Below are positions 51,588 to 60,211 of a DNA stretch of 64,000 nucleotides, in pieces; positions within the stretch are counted from its first letter, which is position 1, and each line of letters opens with the position of its first letter. The position numbers were made by a program, and so were the translations under genes. Source of the DNA: CAYZJB01 sp964602985 (GTDB taxonomy: Bacteria > CLD3 > SB21); assembly GCA_964602985.1 (NCBI GenBank), contig CAZRTJ010000004.1, forward strand, positions 124,001 through 188,000, written 5' to 3'. The notes beneath the pieces were generated by a model, which saw only the letters and a program-made list of their open reading frames with translations, had not been told where the DNA came from and searched no databases.

Positions 51588-52093
51588 TGGAAATTCTGTC
51601 GATGGTCGCCGATCATTGGAGCGAGGTCAAACGAATTTACGAGGAAGGAATTGCCACGGGGAATGCGACATTGGAGACGGCAATTCCCTCCTGGGAAAAA
51701 TGGGATGCGGATCATCTTTCGACGTGCCGCTGGGTGGCGGTGGACGAAGGTCGGATCGCGGGTTGGGCGGCTCTCAGTCCGGTGTCCGGACGATGCGTGT
51801 ACGGCGGCGTGGCGGAAGTCAGCGTCTACGTCGGACGGTCCTCGCGCGGACGCGGAGCGGGTCGGCAGTTACTCCACACGCTGGTCACCTCATCCGAGTC
51901 CAATGGTCTGTGGACCCTGCAGGCAGGCATTCTCGCAGAAAACGAGGCGAGCATCCGACTACATCTGGCGTGTGGCTTCCGCACGGTGGGCGTGCGTGAG
52001 AAACTTGGCCAACTGAACGGCGTGTGGCGCGACATCGTCTTGATGGAGCGGCGCAGTCCGACGGTGGGATTGCAGTCGAGGAGCGCGGGATGA
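51584..52093 (+). CDS. GNAT acetyltransferase, phosphinothricin/MnaT type
   Basis: The 169-residue product matches the Pat/MnaT (L-amino-acid N-acyltransferase) layout: IYEEGIATGNATLETAIPSWEKWD (family GIATGxATFET), AEVSVYVGRSSRGRGAGRQLL (CoA loop), AGILAENEASIRLHLACGFRTVGVREKLGQ and GVWRDIVLMERR. It acetylates an amino acid or analogue such as methionine sulfone or phosphinothricin. ATGA overlaps at both ends. Confidence 0.93.
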   Translation: MMEILSMVADHWSEVKRIYEEGIATGNATLETAIPSWEKWDADHLSTCRWVAVDEGRIAGWAALSPVSGRCVYGGVAEVSVYVGRSSRGRGAGRQLLHTLVTSSESNGLWTLQAGILAENEASIRLHLACGFRTVGVREKLGQLNGVWRDIVLMERRSPTVGLQSRSAG

Positions 52094-52524
52094 ATTCACT
52101 CTACGTTGCGCTGACCGTTGTGATCCTGTCGAACGTAGTGTATCACGTGTCGTTGAAGTCCCTGCCGCATGGCGCGCATGCCGTCCTGTCGGCCGTCGTC
52201 ATGTATGCCGTCGCCTTGGCCGCGACACTGGCGGCCTATCCGCTCGTTTCTCAGGGCGCTCCGCTCGGCGAGGAGCTTCGAAAAATGAACTGGGCGCCCT
52301 ACGTCGTCGGTCTTGCGATCGTGGGAATCGAAATCGGATTTCTGCTCGCCTATCGCGCCGGGTTGAATGTGAGTTACGGTTCTGTCTTTACGCACTCCTT
52401 TGTCGCCGTGTTGTTGGTACCGTTTGGCATTTTGTTGTTTCGGGAAAAAATATCCTGGATCAATATCGTCGGCATTGTCTTGTGTCTGATCGGGTTGTTT
52501 TTGGTTGTAAAGAAAGGGGACTGA
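52090..52524 (+). CDS. Single-domain EamA transporter
   Basis: The 144-residue membrane protein is half the size of common DMT carriers: one EamA repeat with five helices, ending YGSVFTHSFVAVLLVPFGILLF, EKISWINIVGIVLCLIGLFLVV. Such half-size forms work as dimers. The product may export what the neighbouring acetyltransferases modify (inference). The next gene begins directly after its stop. Confidence 0.85.
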   Translation: MNSLYVALTVVILSNVVYHVSLKSLPHGAHAVLSAVVMYAVALAATLAAYPLVSQGAPLGEELRKMNWAPYVVGLAIVGIEIGFLLAYRAGLNVSYGSVFTHSFVAVLLVPFGILLFREKISWINIVGIVLCLIGLFLVVKKGD

Positions 52525-52932
52525 ATGATTGCCTATCGCACGGGAAATGTTCCGGACGTGGACACAGTAATCCGGTTGTATGAATCGTCCACGCTGGGCG
52601 AGCGACGACCGATCGGAGATCGGAACCGAATGGACCACATGATCCGCCACGCGAACCTGATCGTCACCGCCTGGGACGACGACAGACTCGTCGGCCTCGC
52701 GCGCAGTTTGACGGACTTCGTGTATGCGACATACCTCGCGGATCTGGCGGTGGACCTGGCTTATCAGAAACAAGGTATCGGGCGGGAATTGATCCGACGA
52801 ACTCAGCGGGAGGCGCCGACCTCCAGGATTATTCTGCTCGCGGCGCCCAAAGCCGTGGACTATTATCCCCGGATCGGATTCCGTCCGCACACCAGCGCCT
52901 GGGTTCTCGACATAGGAGGCGCGATCCAATGA
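52525..52932 (+). CDS. GNAT-family N-acetyltransferase
   Basis: The 135-residue small GNAT: LIVTAWDDDRLVGLARSLTDF, ADLAVDLAYQKQGIGRELIRR (CoA loop QKQGIG), and LAAPKAVDYYPRIGFRPHTSAW (family A-xxxYxxxGF). Substrate unknown. Abuts the EamA gene and overlaps the methyltransferase by ATGA; the third stand-alone GNAT in this operon. Confidence 0.9.
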   Translation: MIAYRTGNVPDVDTVIRLYESSTLGERRPIGDRNRMDHMIRHANLIVTAWDDDRLVGLARSLTDFVYATYLADLAVDLAYQKQGIGRELIRRTQREAPTSRIILLAAPKAVDYYPRIGFRPHTSAWVLDIGGAIQ

Positions 52933-53684
52933 CGACGCATCCGAACGATCATTTTTCCAAGCAAGCAAACGACTATGCCAGATTCCGACCGACGTATCCC
53001 GACGAACTGTTTGCCTGGATCGGGTCGCAGTCTCTCCATCGGGGATGCGTGTGGGATGTCGCGACCGGGAATGGTCAGGCGGCCCTGCGCTTGGTCGAGT
53101 ACTTCGACCGGGTGGTCGCGACCGACATCAGCGCACAGCAACTGGAGAATGCGACTGTGCATGAATGTATCGACTACCGACACGTTCCCGCCGAAGACAG
53201 CGGCCTCCCGGACGGGAGCGTGGATGCCGTGACCGTCGCGGCGGGCATTCACTGGTTTGATCTCGATCGCTTTTACGCCGAAGTCCGAAGGGTCGGCACG
53301 CCCCAATCAAAAATCTTTGTCTGGGCTTATGACGAAGTCACCGTGGATTCATCGATCGATCCGGTCGTGCGCATGTTTTACAAGGACATTGTCGGAGCGT
53401 ATTGGCCGAGCGGGCGCTACTGGGTCGAGCGTAAGTACGAAGGACTTCCTTTTCCTTTTTCGGCCATTCCAACGTCGCCGTTTGAGATCAGACGGTCGAT
53501 GTCTGCAGATGAATTTCTCGGATATCTGGGCACGTGGAGCAGTACGGCACGGTATCGGGAGTCCGTGGGCTCCGATCCGGTGGATCTCGTGGCGAAAGAA
53601 CTTCGGCGGGTGTGGGGAAAAGAACAGCGATGGGCCCGTTGGCCGATCTTTATGAAATCTGGAACCATACAGGAGAGCACATGA
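52929..53684 (+). CDS. Class I SAM-dependent methyltransferase
   Basis: The 251-residue methyltransferase: FSKQANDYARFRPTYPDELF, motif I VWDVATGNGQAALRLVEYFD, VVATDISAQQLENA, and AVTVAAGIHWFDLDRFYAEV, typical of the Tam/yeast TMT1 (trans-aconitate methyltransferase-like) group. It likely methylates a small carboxylate or other metabolite (inference). Coupled by ATGA on both sides. Confidence 0.9.
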   Translation: MTTHPNDHFSKQANDYARFRPTYPDELFAWIGSQSLHRGCVWDVATGNGQAALRLVEYFDRVVATDISAQQLENATVHECIDYRHVPAEDSGLPDGSVDAVTVAAGIHWFDLDRFYAEVRRVGTPQSKIFVWAYDEVTVDSSIDPVVRMFYKDIVGAYWPSGRYWVERKYEGLPFPFSAIPTSPFEIRRSMSADEFLGYLGTWSSTARYRESVGSDPVDLVAKELRRVWGKEQRWARWPIFMKSGTIQEST

Positions 53685-54205
53685 GCATACCAAAACCCAA
53701 ACGCGGCGAGTACGCGGAATTTTACGAACCGTACATCCAAGCCGCATCCGATGCAAATTGGTCGAACCAGATGGAATCGACAGCAAACGAATGGGACAGA
53801 ATCTTGCGGCCGCTTTCTGACGCCGCGTGGCTCTCGCGCTACGAGCCGGGTAAGTGGACCATCAAGTCTGTCGTTCAGCACGTCATCGATGCGGAAAGAA
53901 TTTTTGCCTATCGCGCGCTTCGATTTGCACGGGCGGACGCGACCGCGCTGGCGGGATTTGAAGAGGACGATTATGCGCAGACGGCCGGCGCCGATCGACG
54001 GAGCGGCGAAGCACTGCTGGAAGAATTGCGAGCGGTGCGTCGATCCACGATTCTGTTGTTCGAGAGTTTCCCGGAGGAATCGTGGACGCGGTCCGGGCTG
54101 GCCAACCAGAAATCGATGACGGTACGCGGCGCGGCCTGGGTCACCCTCGGTCATCAACTTCATCATTTGAATGTTTTGAAAGAACGATATCTCCATGCGC
54201 GTTGA
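53681..54205 (+). CDS. DinB-family protein (bacillithiol-transferase-like)
   Basis: The 174-residue four-helix DinB fold: RILRPLSDAAWLSRYEPGKWTIKSVVQHVIDAERIF gives the first metal His, and VTLGHQLHHLNVLKERYL the later pair. Members are metal-dependent thiol S-transferases using bacillithiol or mycothiol, or of unknown role. Start set by ATGA; the 3' end overlaps the MOSC gene by 11 bases. Confidence 0.9.
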   Translation: MSIPKPKRGEYAEFYEPYIQAASDANWSNQMESTANEWDRILRPLSDAAWLSRYEPGKWTIKSVVQHVIDAERIFAYRALRFARADATALAGFEEDDYAQTAGADRRSGEALLEELRAVRRSTILLFESFPEESWTRSGLANQKSMTVRGAAWVTLGHQLHHLNVLKERYLHAR

Positions 54206-54995
54206 ATCGCTGCACATCTATCCGGTGAAATCGTGTCGCGGAATGGACGTTGGCGAAGCAACGCTTGATCGCCTCGGATTCGTGGGAGACCGTCGATACA
54301 TGATCGTGGATCCGGAAAACCGATTCATCACGGCGCGCGAGTATCCGAGACTGGTCCTGGTCTCGACGACGCTTCGCGAGAGTATTGTCTGCCTCGAAGC
54401 GCCGGGCATGCCTTCGCTGTGCTTCGAACCTCCGACGGGAAATACGCTTCGGTCCGTTCGCGTGTGGGAGGACGATTGCGAAGCGATGGATGCGGACGAC
54501 TCTGCCGCCGTCTGGTTTTCGCGATATCTTGGATTTCCGGTCCGACTGGTGCATACGAAGAACGAGTTTCACCGATTGATTGATTCGACCTACAATCCGG
54601 GCGGACGGCATGTGCATTTCGGCGACGCGTATCCATTGATGGTGATGTCGAGCGCATCCCTTGAGGATCTGAATTCAAGGCTCGATCAACCGTTGCCGAT
54701 GCGACGATTCCGGCCGAGTCTTGTGATTTCCGGATGCCGACCGTTTGAAGAAGACACGTGGCGCACGATCCGCATCGGGTCCATCGAATGTCGCGTCGTC
54801 AAGCCGTGCTCGCGCTGTGTGCTCACGACGGTGGATCCGGAGACCGGCGACAAGGGGCACGAGCCGCTGCGGACGCTCTCGACGTACCGGCGGGCGCCCG
54901 ACGGGAAAATCAATTTCGGTCAGAATGTCATCCATGATGCCGAAGGCACGATCCGGGTCGGAGATGCGGTGGAAGTGTTGGAGGCCAGGTCATGA
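54195..54995 (+). CDS. MOSC-domain protein (mARC/YcbX-like)
   Basis: The 266-residue product has an N-terminal MOSC beta-barrel (LHIYPVKSCRGMDVGEATLD, GDRRYMIVDPENRFITARE). A C-terminal MOSC domain has FRPSLVISGCRPFEED and the conserved Cys in VKPCSRCVLTTVDPETG, which ligates molybdenum in mARC proteins. Such enzymes reduce N-hydroxylated compounds using Mo cofactor. YcbX-type ferredoxin extension is absent. Overlaps PhzF by ATGA. Confidence 0.92.
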   Translation: MRVESLHIYPVKSCRGMDVGEATLDRLGFVGDRRYMIVDPENRFITAREYPRLVLVSTTLRESIVCLEAPGMPSLCFEPPTGNTLRSVRVWEDDCEAMDADDSAAVWFSRYLGFPVRLVHTKNEFHRLIDSTYNPGGRHVHFGDAYPLMVMSSASLEDLNSRLDQPLPMRRFRPSLVISGCRPFEEDTWRTIRIGSIECRVVKPCSRCVLTTVDPETGDKGHEPLRTLSTYRRAPDGKINFGQNVIHDAEGTIRVGDAVEVLEARS

Positions 54996-55771
54996 ATGTT
55001 CCGATTTATCAAATCGACGCGTTCACGTCGGAAGTTTTCAAGGGCAATCCGGCGGCGGTCTGTCCGCTGGAGGAATGGCCGGCGGATGAGATTTTGCAGT
55101 CGATCGCGCTGGAGAACAATCTGTCGGAGACGGCATTTTTCGTTCGGCGAGGTGAGTCGTTCGAATTGCGGTGGTTTACACCCAGCGTCGAGATTGACTT
55201 GTGCGGCCATGCGACGCTGGCGTCGGCGTTTGTTTTGTACGAACATCTCGGTTGGAAAGAATCGACAATCGGTTTTGATACGCGTTCGGGTCGGTTGTCC
55301 GTTTCCCGGAAAGGCGATCTCCTGACGCTCGACTTTCCATCGCGTCCGGCTGTCCGGGTGGAGACTCTGCCGGATTTGTCGGATGCATTGGGTGCGGCGC
55401 CGGTCGAAACATGGAAGGCAGTGGATCTCATGGCCGCATTTGAGAATGAGGACAAGGTTCGGGCGCTGACGCCGGACATGAACAAACTTGCGCGGCTTGA
55501 GGCTCGGGGAATTATCGTGACTGCGCCGGGACGCGATTGCGATTTCGTCTCGCGATTTTTTGCGCCGGCCAAAGGCGTGCCGGAAGACCCCGTGACGGGA
55601 TCGGCACATTGTACGCTGATTCCGTTTTGGGGAGAGCGATTGAAGAAGACGAGTCTTTTCGCACGACAGGTGTCTTTCCGCGGGGGAGAACTGTTCTGCG
55701 AATGGCAAGAGCCTCGGGTACAGATCTCGGGTCGTGCGGTGATGTATTTGCAGGGCACGATCCGTTTTTGA
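54992..55771 (+). CDS. PhzF-family isomerase/epimerase
   Basis: The 259-residue PhzF-fold protein: YQIDAFTSEVFKGNPAAVC, catalytic Glu in NNLSETAFFVRR (about residue 46), FTPSVEIDLCGHATLASA, and APAKGVPEDPVTGSAHC. It is similar in fold to diaminopimelate epimerase; PhzF enzymes isomerise small ring compounds. Substrate unknown. Stops 11 bases before the MocR gene. Confidence 0.94.
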   Translation: MNVPIYQIDAFTSEVFKGNPAAVCPLEEWPADEILQSIALENNLSETAFFVRRGESFELRWFTPSVEIDLCGHATLASAFVLYEHLGWKESTIGFDTRSGRLSVSRKGDLLTLDFPSRPAVRVETLPDLSDALGAAPVETWKAVDLMAAFENEDKVRALTPDMNKLARLEARGIIVTAPGRDCDFVSRFFAPAKGVPEDPVTGSAHCTLIPFWGERLKKTSLFARQVSFRGGELFCEWQEPRVQISGRAVMYLQGTIRF

Positions 55772-55782
55772 AAGGAAACGTC

Positions 55783-57306
55783 ATGGTATTCGAATTGGAC
55801 AAAGAAAACGGCATCCCGCTGTATCTGCAGATCGAATCGCGGATCACCGATCGGATTCGCGGAGGGATGCTGCGGCCGGGCGATAAACTGCCGGCCACGC
55901 GAGAGTTGTCGAGACTCCTGCGGGTTCACCGCAACACCGTCGTGCAGGCGTATCAGGAGTTGGAGGTCAAGGGCTGGGTGCATATGGAAATCGGGAGCGG
56001 CACCTACGTCAACACTTACGTGCCCGTCAAAAACACAACGGAACCGCCGCCGGCGCGGCAATTTTCGTTTGACGGACTGTACAGCTCGTATTGGACGCAG
56101 GCGGAGACGTCGGCCTTTCAGGAAATGGACGATCTGATACGGAGTTGTCAGAAACCCGAAGGGATGATCTCGTTTTCGTCGGTGGTTCCCGACAAGCAGC
56201 TATTTCCATTGCGAGAATTTCAAAATTGCGCGTATCACGCCATTCAACGGTACGGCGTCGACGTGCTCGAGATGGGCAATACGCGGGGATTCGAACCGTT
56301 CTTGCGGTATTTGCCGACGTTCCTGATGCGCCGCGGCATGCAGGTGGCGCCGGATCAGGTGGTGGTCGTGAACGGGATTCAGCAGGGCATCGACATGATT
56401 GCCCGGTTGTTCGTGAATCCGGGAGACACCGTCATCGTGGAAGAGACGACGTACCGGGGCGCCCTGCGCGTGTTGAATGCGCTCGGCGCGGAAGTGATCG
56501 GCATCCCGGTCGATCGCGACGGCATGCGTGTCGACGCGTTGGAGACGGTACTGGAACGGAAGCGACCCAAGATGATCTACGTGATCCCGACCTTCCAAAA
56601 TCCGACCGGCAGCGTGATGCCGATCGAGCGTCGCCGGAGACTGTTGGAGTTGGCGCAGCAGTATCGCGTGCCGATCGTCGAAGACCAGTTCGCCAATGAA
56701 CTTCGTCTCGAAGGCGTGGATCCGCTTCCTTTGTATGCGATGGACACAAATGGAATCGTCATTGCGCTCGGCAGTTTTTCGAAAATTCTCTTTCACGGCA
56801 TTCGCCTCGGCTGGGTCGTCAGCCGCTCGGCGGAATTCATCACGCGACTGGCCAATGTGAAGCGCATTGCGGATTGGCAGAGTAATTACCTCATCCAGGC
56901 GGCCATTTTGGAATTCTGCGAACGGGGATTTTTTGATAAATATCTCAAGAAGAAATTGAAGACGCTGAAGGAACGATCCGACGTCATGTCGCAGTCGTTG
57001 GCGGAATCCATGCCGCCGGAAGCCGTCGTCCATCGGAGCCAAGGCGGATTGTTTCACTGGGTGGAGTTTCCGATGCGCTTCAATGCAACCGAAGTGCTCC
57101 GGGAGACGCGAAAGCGCGGCGTGCTGTTTACTCCCCGGCGATTCTTTGCCGTTCATGCGGATCGGGATAACGGAATGCGACTGGGATTTGTCAGTCATGA
57201 ACCCGAGCAGATTGTCCAGGGTATCCGGGTGATTGGTCAGTTGGCGGGGCAGGCGCTGTCCGATCGCGTGGCTCCAAACGAATCGCAACTGGCGCCGGTG
57301 ATTTAA
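55783..57306 (+). CDS. MocR-family regulator (GntR winged helix + PLP aminotransferase fold)
   Basis: The 507-residue product. Residues 1-78 are a GntR winged helix (IPLYLQIESRITDRIRGGML, PATRELSRLLRVHRNTVVQA, GSGTYVN). After a linker, residues 130-495 form a fold-type I aminotransferase with NGIQQGIDMIARLFVNPGDT, YVIPTFQNPTGS, EDQFANE and the PLP-binding Lys in GSFSKILFHGIRLGW. MocR proteins sense PLP or its amino-acid adducts and often control vitamin B6, amino-acid and EamA transporter genes. It is expected to bind the ATTGGNC cluster at 47264. AAAGGAA precedes the ATG. Note pdxS and pdxT downstream. Confidence 0.95.
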   Translation: MVFELDKENGIPLYLQIESRITDRIRGGMLRPGDKLPATRELSRLLRVHRNTVVQAYQELEVKGWVHMEIGSGTYVNTYVPVKNTTEPPPARQFSFDGLYSSYWTQAETSAFQEMDDLIRSCQKPEGMISFSSVVPDKQLFPLREFQNCAYHAIQRYGVDVLEMGNTRGFEPFLRYLPTFLMRRGMQVAPDQVVVVNGIQQGIDMIARLFVNPGDTVIVEETTYRGALRVLNALGAEVIGIPVDRDGMRVDALETVLERKRPKMIYVIPTFQNPTGSVMPIERRRRLLELAQQYRVPIVEDQFANELRLEGVDPLPLYAMDTNGIVIALGSFSKILFHGIRLGWVVSRSAEFITRLANVKRIADWQSNYLIQAAILEFCERGFFDKYLKKKLKTLKERSDVMSQSLAESMPPEAVVHRSQGGLFHWVEFPMRFNATEVLRETRKRGVLFTPRRFFAVHADRDNGMRLGFVSHEPEQIVQGIRVIGQLAGQALSDRVAPNESQLAPVI

Positions 57307-57358
57307 TGAACGTCACGAGAATCGACACGGGGCGCATCACGACAACCAGGAGGAGTGT

Positions 57359-57820
57359 ATGGTAACGAGTCACGTTTCGTTGCAGCATTTGTTTGACTAC
57401 GACGATTGGGCCAATCGCGAAGTGTGGAAGGCCGTGGATGCGGAAGGGCTGCAGTCGACGCGCAGCGGGGAAATTCTGAGTCACATCCTGGAGACGGAGT
57501 ATCTCTGGTATGCGCGAATTGAGGGTCATTATGACCACATTCAGAGTGTCTGGACGAAACGCTGTCTAGAACATCCGGATGCACACATTGACGACCTGCG
57601 TCGGAAGTGGTCCGACCTGCTGCACAAGATCACGCCGACGGAACTGAAGAAAAAAATGCGTTACCGCAACACGAAAGGGATCGAGTTTGAAAATTCGATC
57701 CAGCAAATGTTGGTTCACGTCATTCATCACGGCACGTATCATCGCGGTCAAATTGCACAGGAGATGAGGAATGCAGGAAAAGAACCCGCGTCGACCGATT
57801 ACATCGGCTGGTTGCGATAA
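57359..57820 (+). CDS. DinB-family protein
   Basis: The 153-residue DinB fold: LQHLFDYDDWANREVWKAVD, first metal His in ILSHILETEYLWYARIEG, and MLVHVIHHGTYHRGQIAQEM with the later two His ligands. Complete His triad suggests a functional metal site; thiol S-transferase role is possible. AGGAGGAG site upstream. 52 bases after MocR. Confidence 0.92.
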   Translation: MVTSHVSLQHLFDYDDWANREVWKAVDAEGLQSTRSGEILSHILETEYLWYARIEGHYDHIQSVWTKRCLEHPDAHIDDLRRKWSDLLHKITPTELKKKMRYRNTKGIEFENSIQQMLVHVIHHGTYHRGQIAQEMRNAGKEPASTDYIGWLR

Positions 57821-57832
57821 GAAAGGAAGCGT

Positions 57833-58360
57833 ATGATCGACGATCTCCGTTATCCGATTGGGAAATTTCACCCGAAAGAACGATTGACGGATGAGGACAG
57901 GAGAGACCTCATCGAGGCCATTGCAGTTCAGCCGCGGGCCTTGCGCGAGGCCGTGCGAGGATTGTCAGATGCGCAACTGGACAGGCCGTATCGCCCGGAG
58001 GGGTGGACGGTGCGGCAGGTCATTCATCATGTGGCGGACAGTCATGTGAATTCGTATGTGCGTTTCAAATGGACGCTGACCGAAACCAACCCGACCATCA
58101 AAGTGTATGACGAGAAGGCGTGGGCGGAACTGCCCGAAGCCAAATCGCTCCCGGTCGATATTTCTCTGCGAGCGCTGGAAGCGCTCCACGAACGGTGGAC
58201 GGAGACGATGCGACGCATCACGCGCGAAGAATGGAGTCGCGCGCTGATCCATCCGGTTCACGGCCGTATCGACCTGATGTATTTGCTGCAGTTGTATGAC
58301 TGGCACGGACGCCATCATCTGCATCACATCCTGCGGTTGCGCGAGAGGATGGGTTGGTGA
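57833..58360 (+). CDS. Bacillithiol S-transferase-like protein, YfiT/BstA type
   Basis: The 175-residue product: LRYPIGKFHPKERLTDEDR at the start, QLDRPYRPEGWTVRQVIHHV, then DSHVNSYVRFKWTLTE and YDWHGRHHLHHILRLRERMGW. These are the YfiT signatures with metal-binding His residues. YfiT/BstA enzymes conjugate bacillithiol to toxic electrophiles. Together with YtxJ at 35980 this supports bacillithiol-type thiol chemistry. Confidence 0.92.
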   Translation: MIDDLRYPIGKFHPKERLTDEDRRDLIEAIAVQPRALREAVRGLSDAQLDRPYRPEGWTVRQVIHHVADSHVNSYVRFKWTLTETNPTIKVYDEKAWAELPEAKSLPVDISLRALEALHERWTETMRRITREEWSRALIHPVHGRIDLMYLLQLYDWHGRHHLHHILRLRERMGW

Positions 58361-58361
58361 C

Positions 58362-59273
58362 ATGAGTCGTCCTTCCTTTCTCCCGACGCTGGTGATTTTG
58401 AGTTGTGCGACGATCTGGGGTTCGACCTGGCTGGCGATCAAGTACGGACTCGACACGTTGCCGCCGTTTTTGTTTGCCAGTGTCCGCTTTGCCGTGGCCT
58501 TTGTCTTTCTTGCGCTGTGGATGGGACTGCAGCGCGTGCGATGGCCGCGAACGGCGGGGGACTGGCGAGTCATGTTCGTACTGGGAATCATCCTGGGCGT
58601 CGATTACGCGCTGGTCTTTTGGGGAGAGCAGTTTATCGAATCGGGCATCGCCGCCGTTCTCTTTTCGACCATGCCGTTCTTTGTGATTGTTCTCAGCCGG
58701 TTCCTGCTTCCCGATCAACCGGTGACAAGTCTCCAGGTGGTGGGAATTCTCTTCAGTTTCGGGGGCGTGGTGTTGATCTTTTTTCGCGACGTTCGTCTGA
58801 CGAGCGACTCGGTGTGGGGAGACGCCGCGATGATCGGAGCGGCCGCGTTCAGCGCCCTTCTGAGTGTCTACGCCAAAAAACACGCGACCGGGATTCATCC
58901 TGTGGCCAACACGACGGTGCAGGTTTTGCTGGCGACGCTGATTCTGTTGGCGCTGGGCGCTGTTGCGGAGAATCCGGACGAATTCCGCATCAGCTCCTCT
59001 GGGTGGATCGCAATTGTGTATCTCGGTTTGTTCGGTTCGGCGGTCGCGTTTGTACTCTACATGTGGGTGATTCAGAAAGTGAGCGCCGTGGAGGCGTCGA
59101 TCATTCCGGTCGTATCGCCACTGATCGCAGTTCTGCTCGGGTGGGCGACACGGGATGAGGCGCTGAGTTCCAACGTGTGGATGGGAGGAACGCTGATCGT
59201 TGCAGGGATTCTCTTTGTGAATATTCTTCCGCAAATCCGGCATTCCATGCGGACGTCGAAGGAGGCTGCATGA
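58362..59273 (+). CDS. EamA-family permease
   Basis: The 303-residue, ten-helix EamA protein: IWGSTWLAIKYGLDTLPPFLFASVRFAVA in helices 1-2, then WGEQFIESGIAAVLFSTMPFFVIVLS, and SAVAFVLYMWVIQKVSAVEASIIPVVSPLIA. It is a close tandem relative of the following gene. Likely exporter; substrate unknown. One base separates it from YfiT, and it overlaps the next gene by ATGA. Confidence 0.93.
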   Translation: MSRPSFLPTLVILSCATIWGSTWLAIKYGLDTLPPFLFASVRFAVAFVFLALWMGLQRVRWPRTAGDWRVMFVLGIILGVDYALVFWGEQFIESGIAAVLFSTMPFFVIVLSRFLLPDQPVTSLQVVGILFSFGGVVLIFFRDVRLTSDSVWGDAAMIGAAAFSALLSVYAKKHATGIHPVANTTVQVLLATLILLALGAVAENPDEFRISSSGWIAIVYLGLFGSAVAFVLYMWVIQKVSAVEASIIPVVSPLIAVLLGWATRDEALSSNVWMGGTLIVAGILFVNILPQIRHSMRTSKEAA

Positions 59274-60175
59274 CGCAGCGACCGGCATGGGCTGCCCTGG
59301 TGGGCGTGTCGATCATTTGGGGATCGACCTGGTATGTGATCAAAGAAGGTCTCGACACACTTCCGCCGTTTTTGTTCGCAGGGGTGCGTTTTGCGTTGGC
59401 TACGGCGTTGATGGTTCCGATCCTGTTGTGGCGGAGGCGCCGATGGCCCCGCGATGTCGAAAGTTGGAAGACGATCGGTGTCCTGACCGTTCTCAATTCC
59501 GTCTGCTACGGGTGCGTCTTTTATGGAGAGCAATTCACCGACAGTTATGTCGCTTCCATTCTGGGCGCCACGTCTCCGCTTTTTACGATGGGTCTGGCCT
59601 ACGTCTTCCTGGCTCAACACGAGGTGACCGTTGTGAAAGGCACGGGCGTTTTGATTTGTTTTGCAGGAATTCTTTTCATCTGTCACCACGGACTTCAGAC
59701 AAGCGGATCGTTGCCCGGTCTGGTGGCCATGATGGTCAATGCGGCGTTTGTGGGCGCATACAGTGTCTACGCAAAACACCGGGCGCAGCGGCTGGATATT
59801 TTTGTCAACGTCGCCTGTCAAATGGCCGGGACGTCTATTCTCCTGGGGGGAGTCGGACTGATTCTGGAATCACCTACGCAATTCGCGCTGACGCTGTCTG
59901 GCGGACTGGCCATTGTCTATCTGGCGTCGATCGGGTCGGTTGCTGCCTTCCTATTGTGGACGTACGCCATGAAACGTCTCAGTGTAATCGAGGTCTCCCT
60001 TCAGCAATTCGCATCTCCTGCGATCGCCGTGGGACTGGGTTCGATGCTGCGCGGCGAGTCTTTGACGGTGTGGACGCTGGTGGGTGGAGCTCTTGTCCTG
60101 GTGGGAATTGTCTGTGTGAACGGTGTGCCGTTCAGTCTCCGGAGGGCGAGCGTTCGCGTTGAAAATCAAGCATAA
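59270..60175 (+). CDS. EamA-family permease
   Basis: The 301-residue ten-helix protein shares IWGSTWxxIKxGLDTLPPFL and FYGEQFTDSYVASILGATSPLF with its upstream neighbour, indicating tandem duplication and divergence. GGAGG precedes the ATGA-overlapping start. It ends 36 bases before pdxS. Confidence 0.93.
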   Translation: MTQRPAWAALVGVSIIWGSTWYVIKEGLDTLPPFLFAGVRFALATALMVPILLWRRRRWPRDVESWKTIGVLTVLNSVCYGCVFYGEQFTDSYVASILGATSPLFTMGLAYVFLAQHEVTVVKGTGVLICFAGILFICHHGLQTSGSLPGLVAMMVNAAFVGAYSVYAKHRAQRLDIFVNVACQMAGTSILLGGVGLILESPTQFALTLSGGLAIVYLASIGSVAAFLLWTYAMKRLSVIEVSLQQFASPAIAVGLGSMLRGESLTVWTLVGGALVLVGIVCVNGVPFSLRRASVRVENQA

Positions 60176-60211
60176 AGTGATACATTAGCGCAATTCAGGA
60201 AAGGACGAGAG

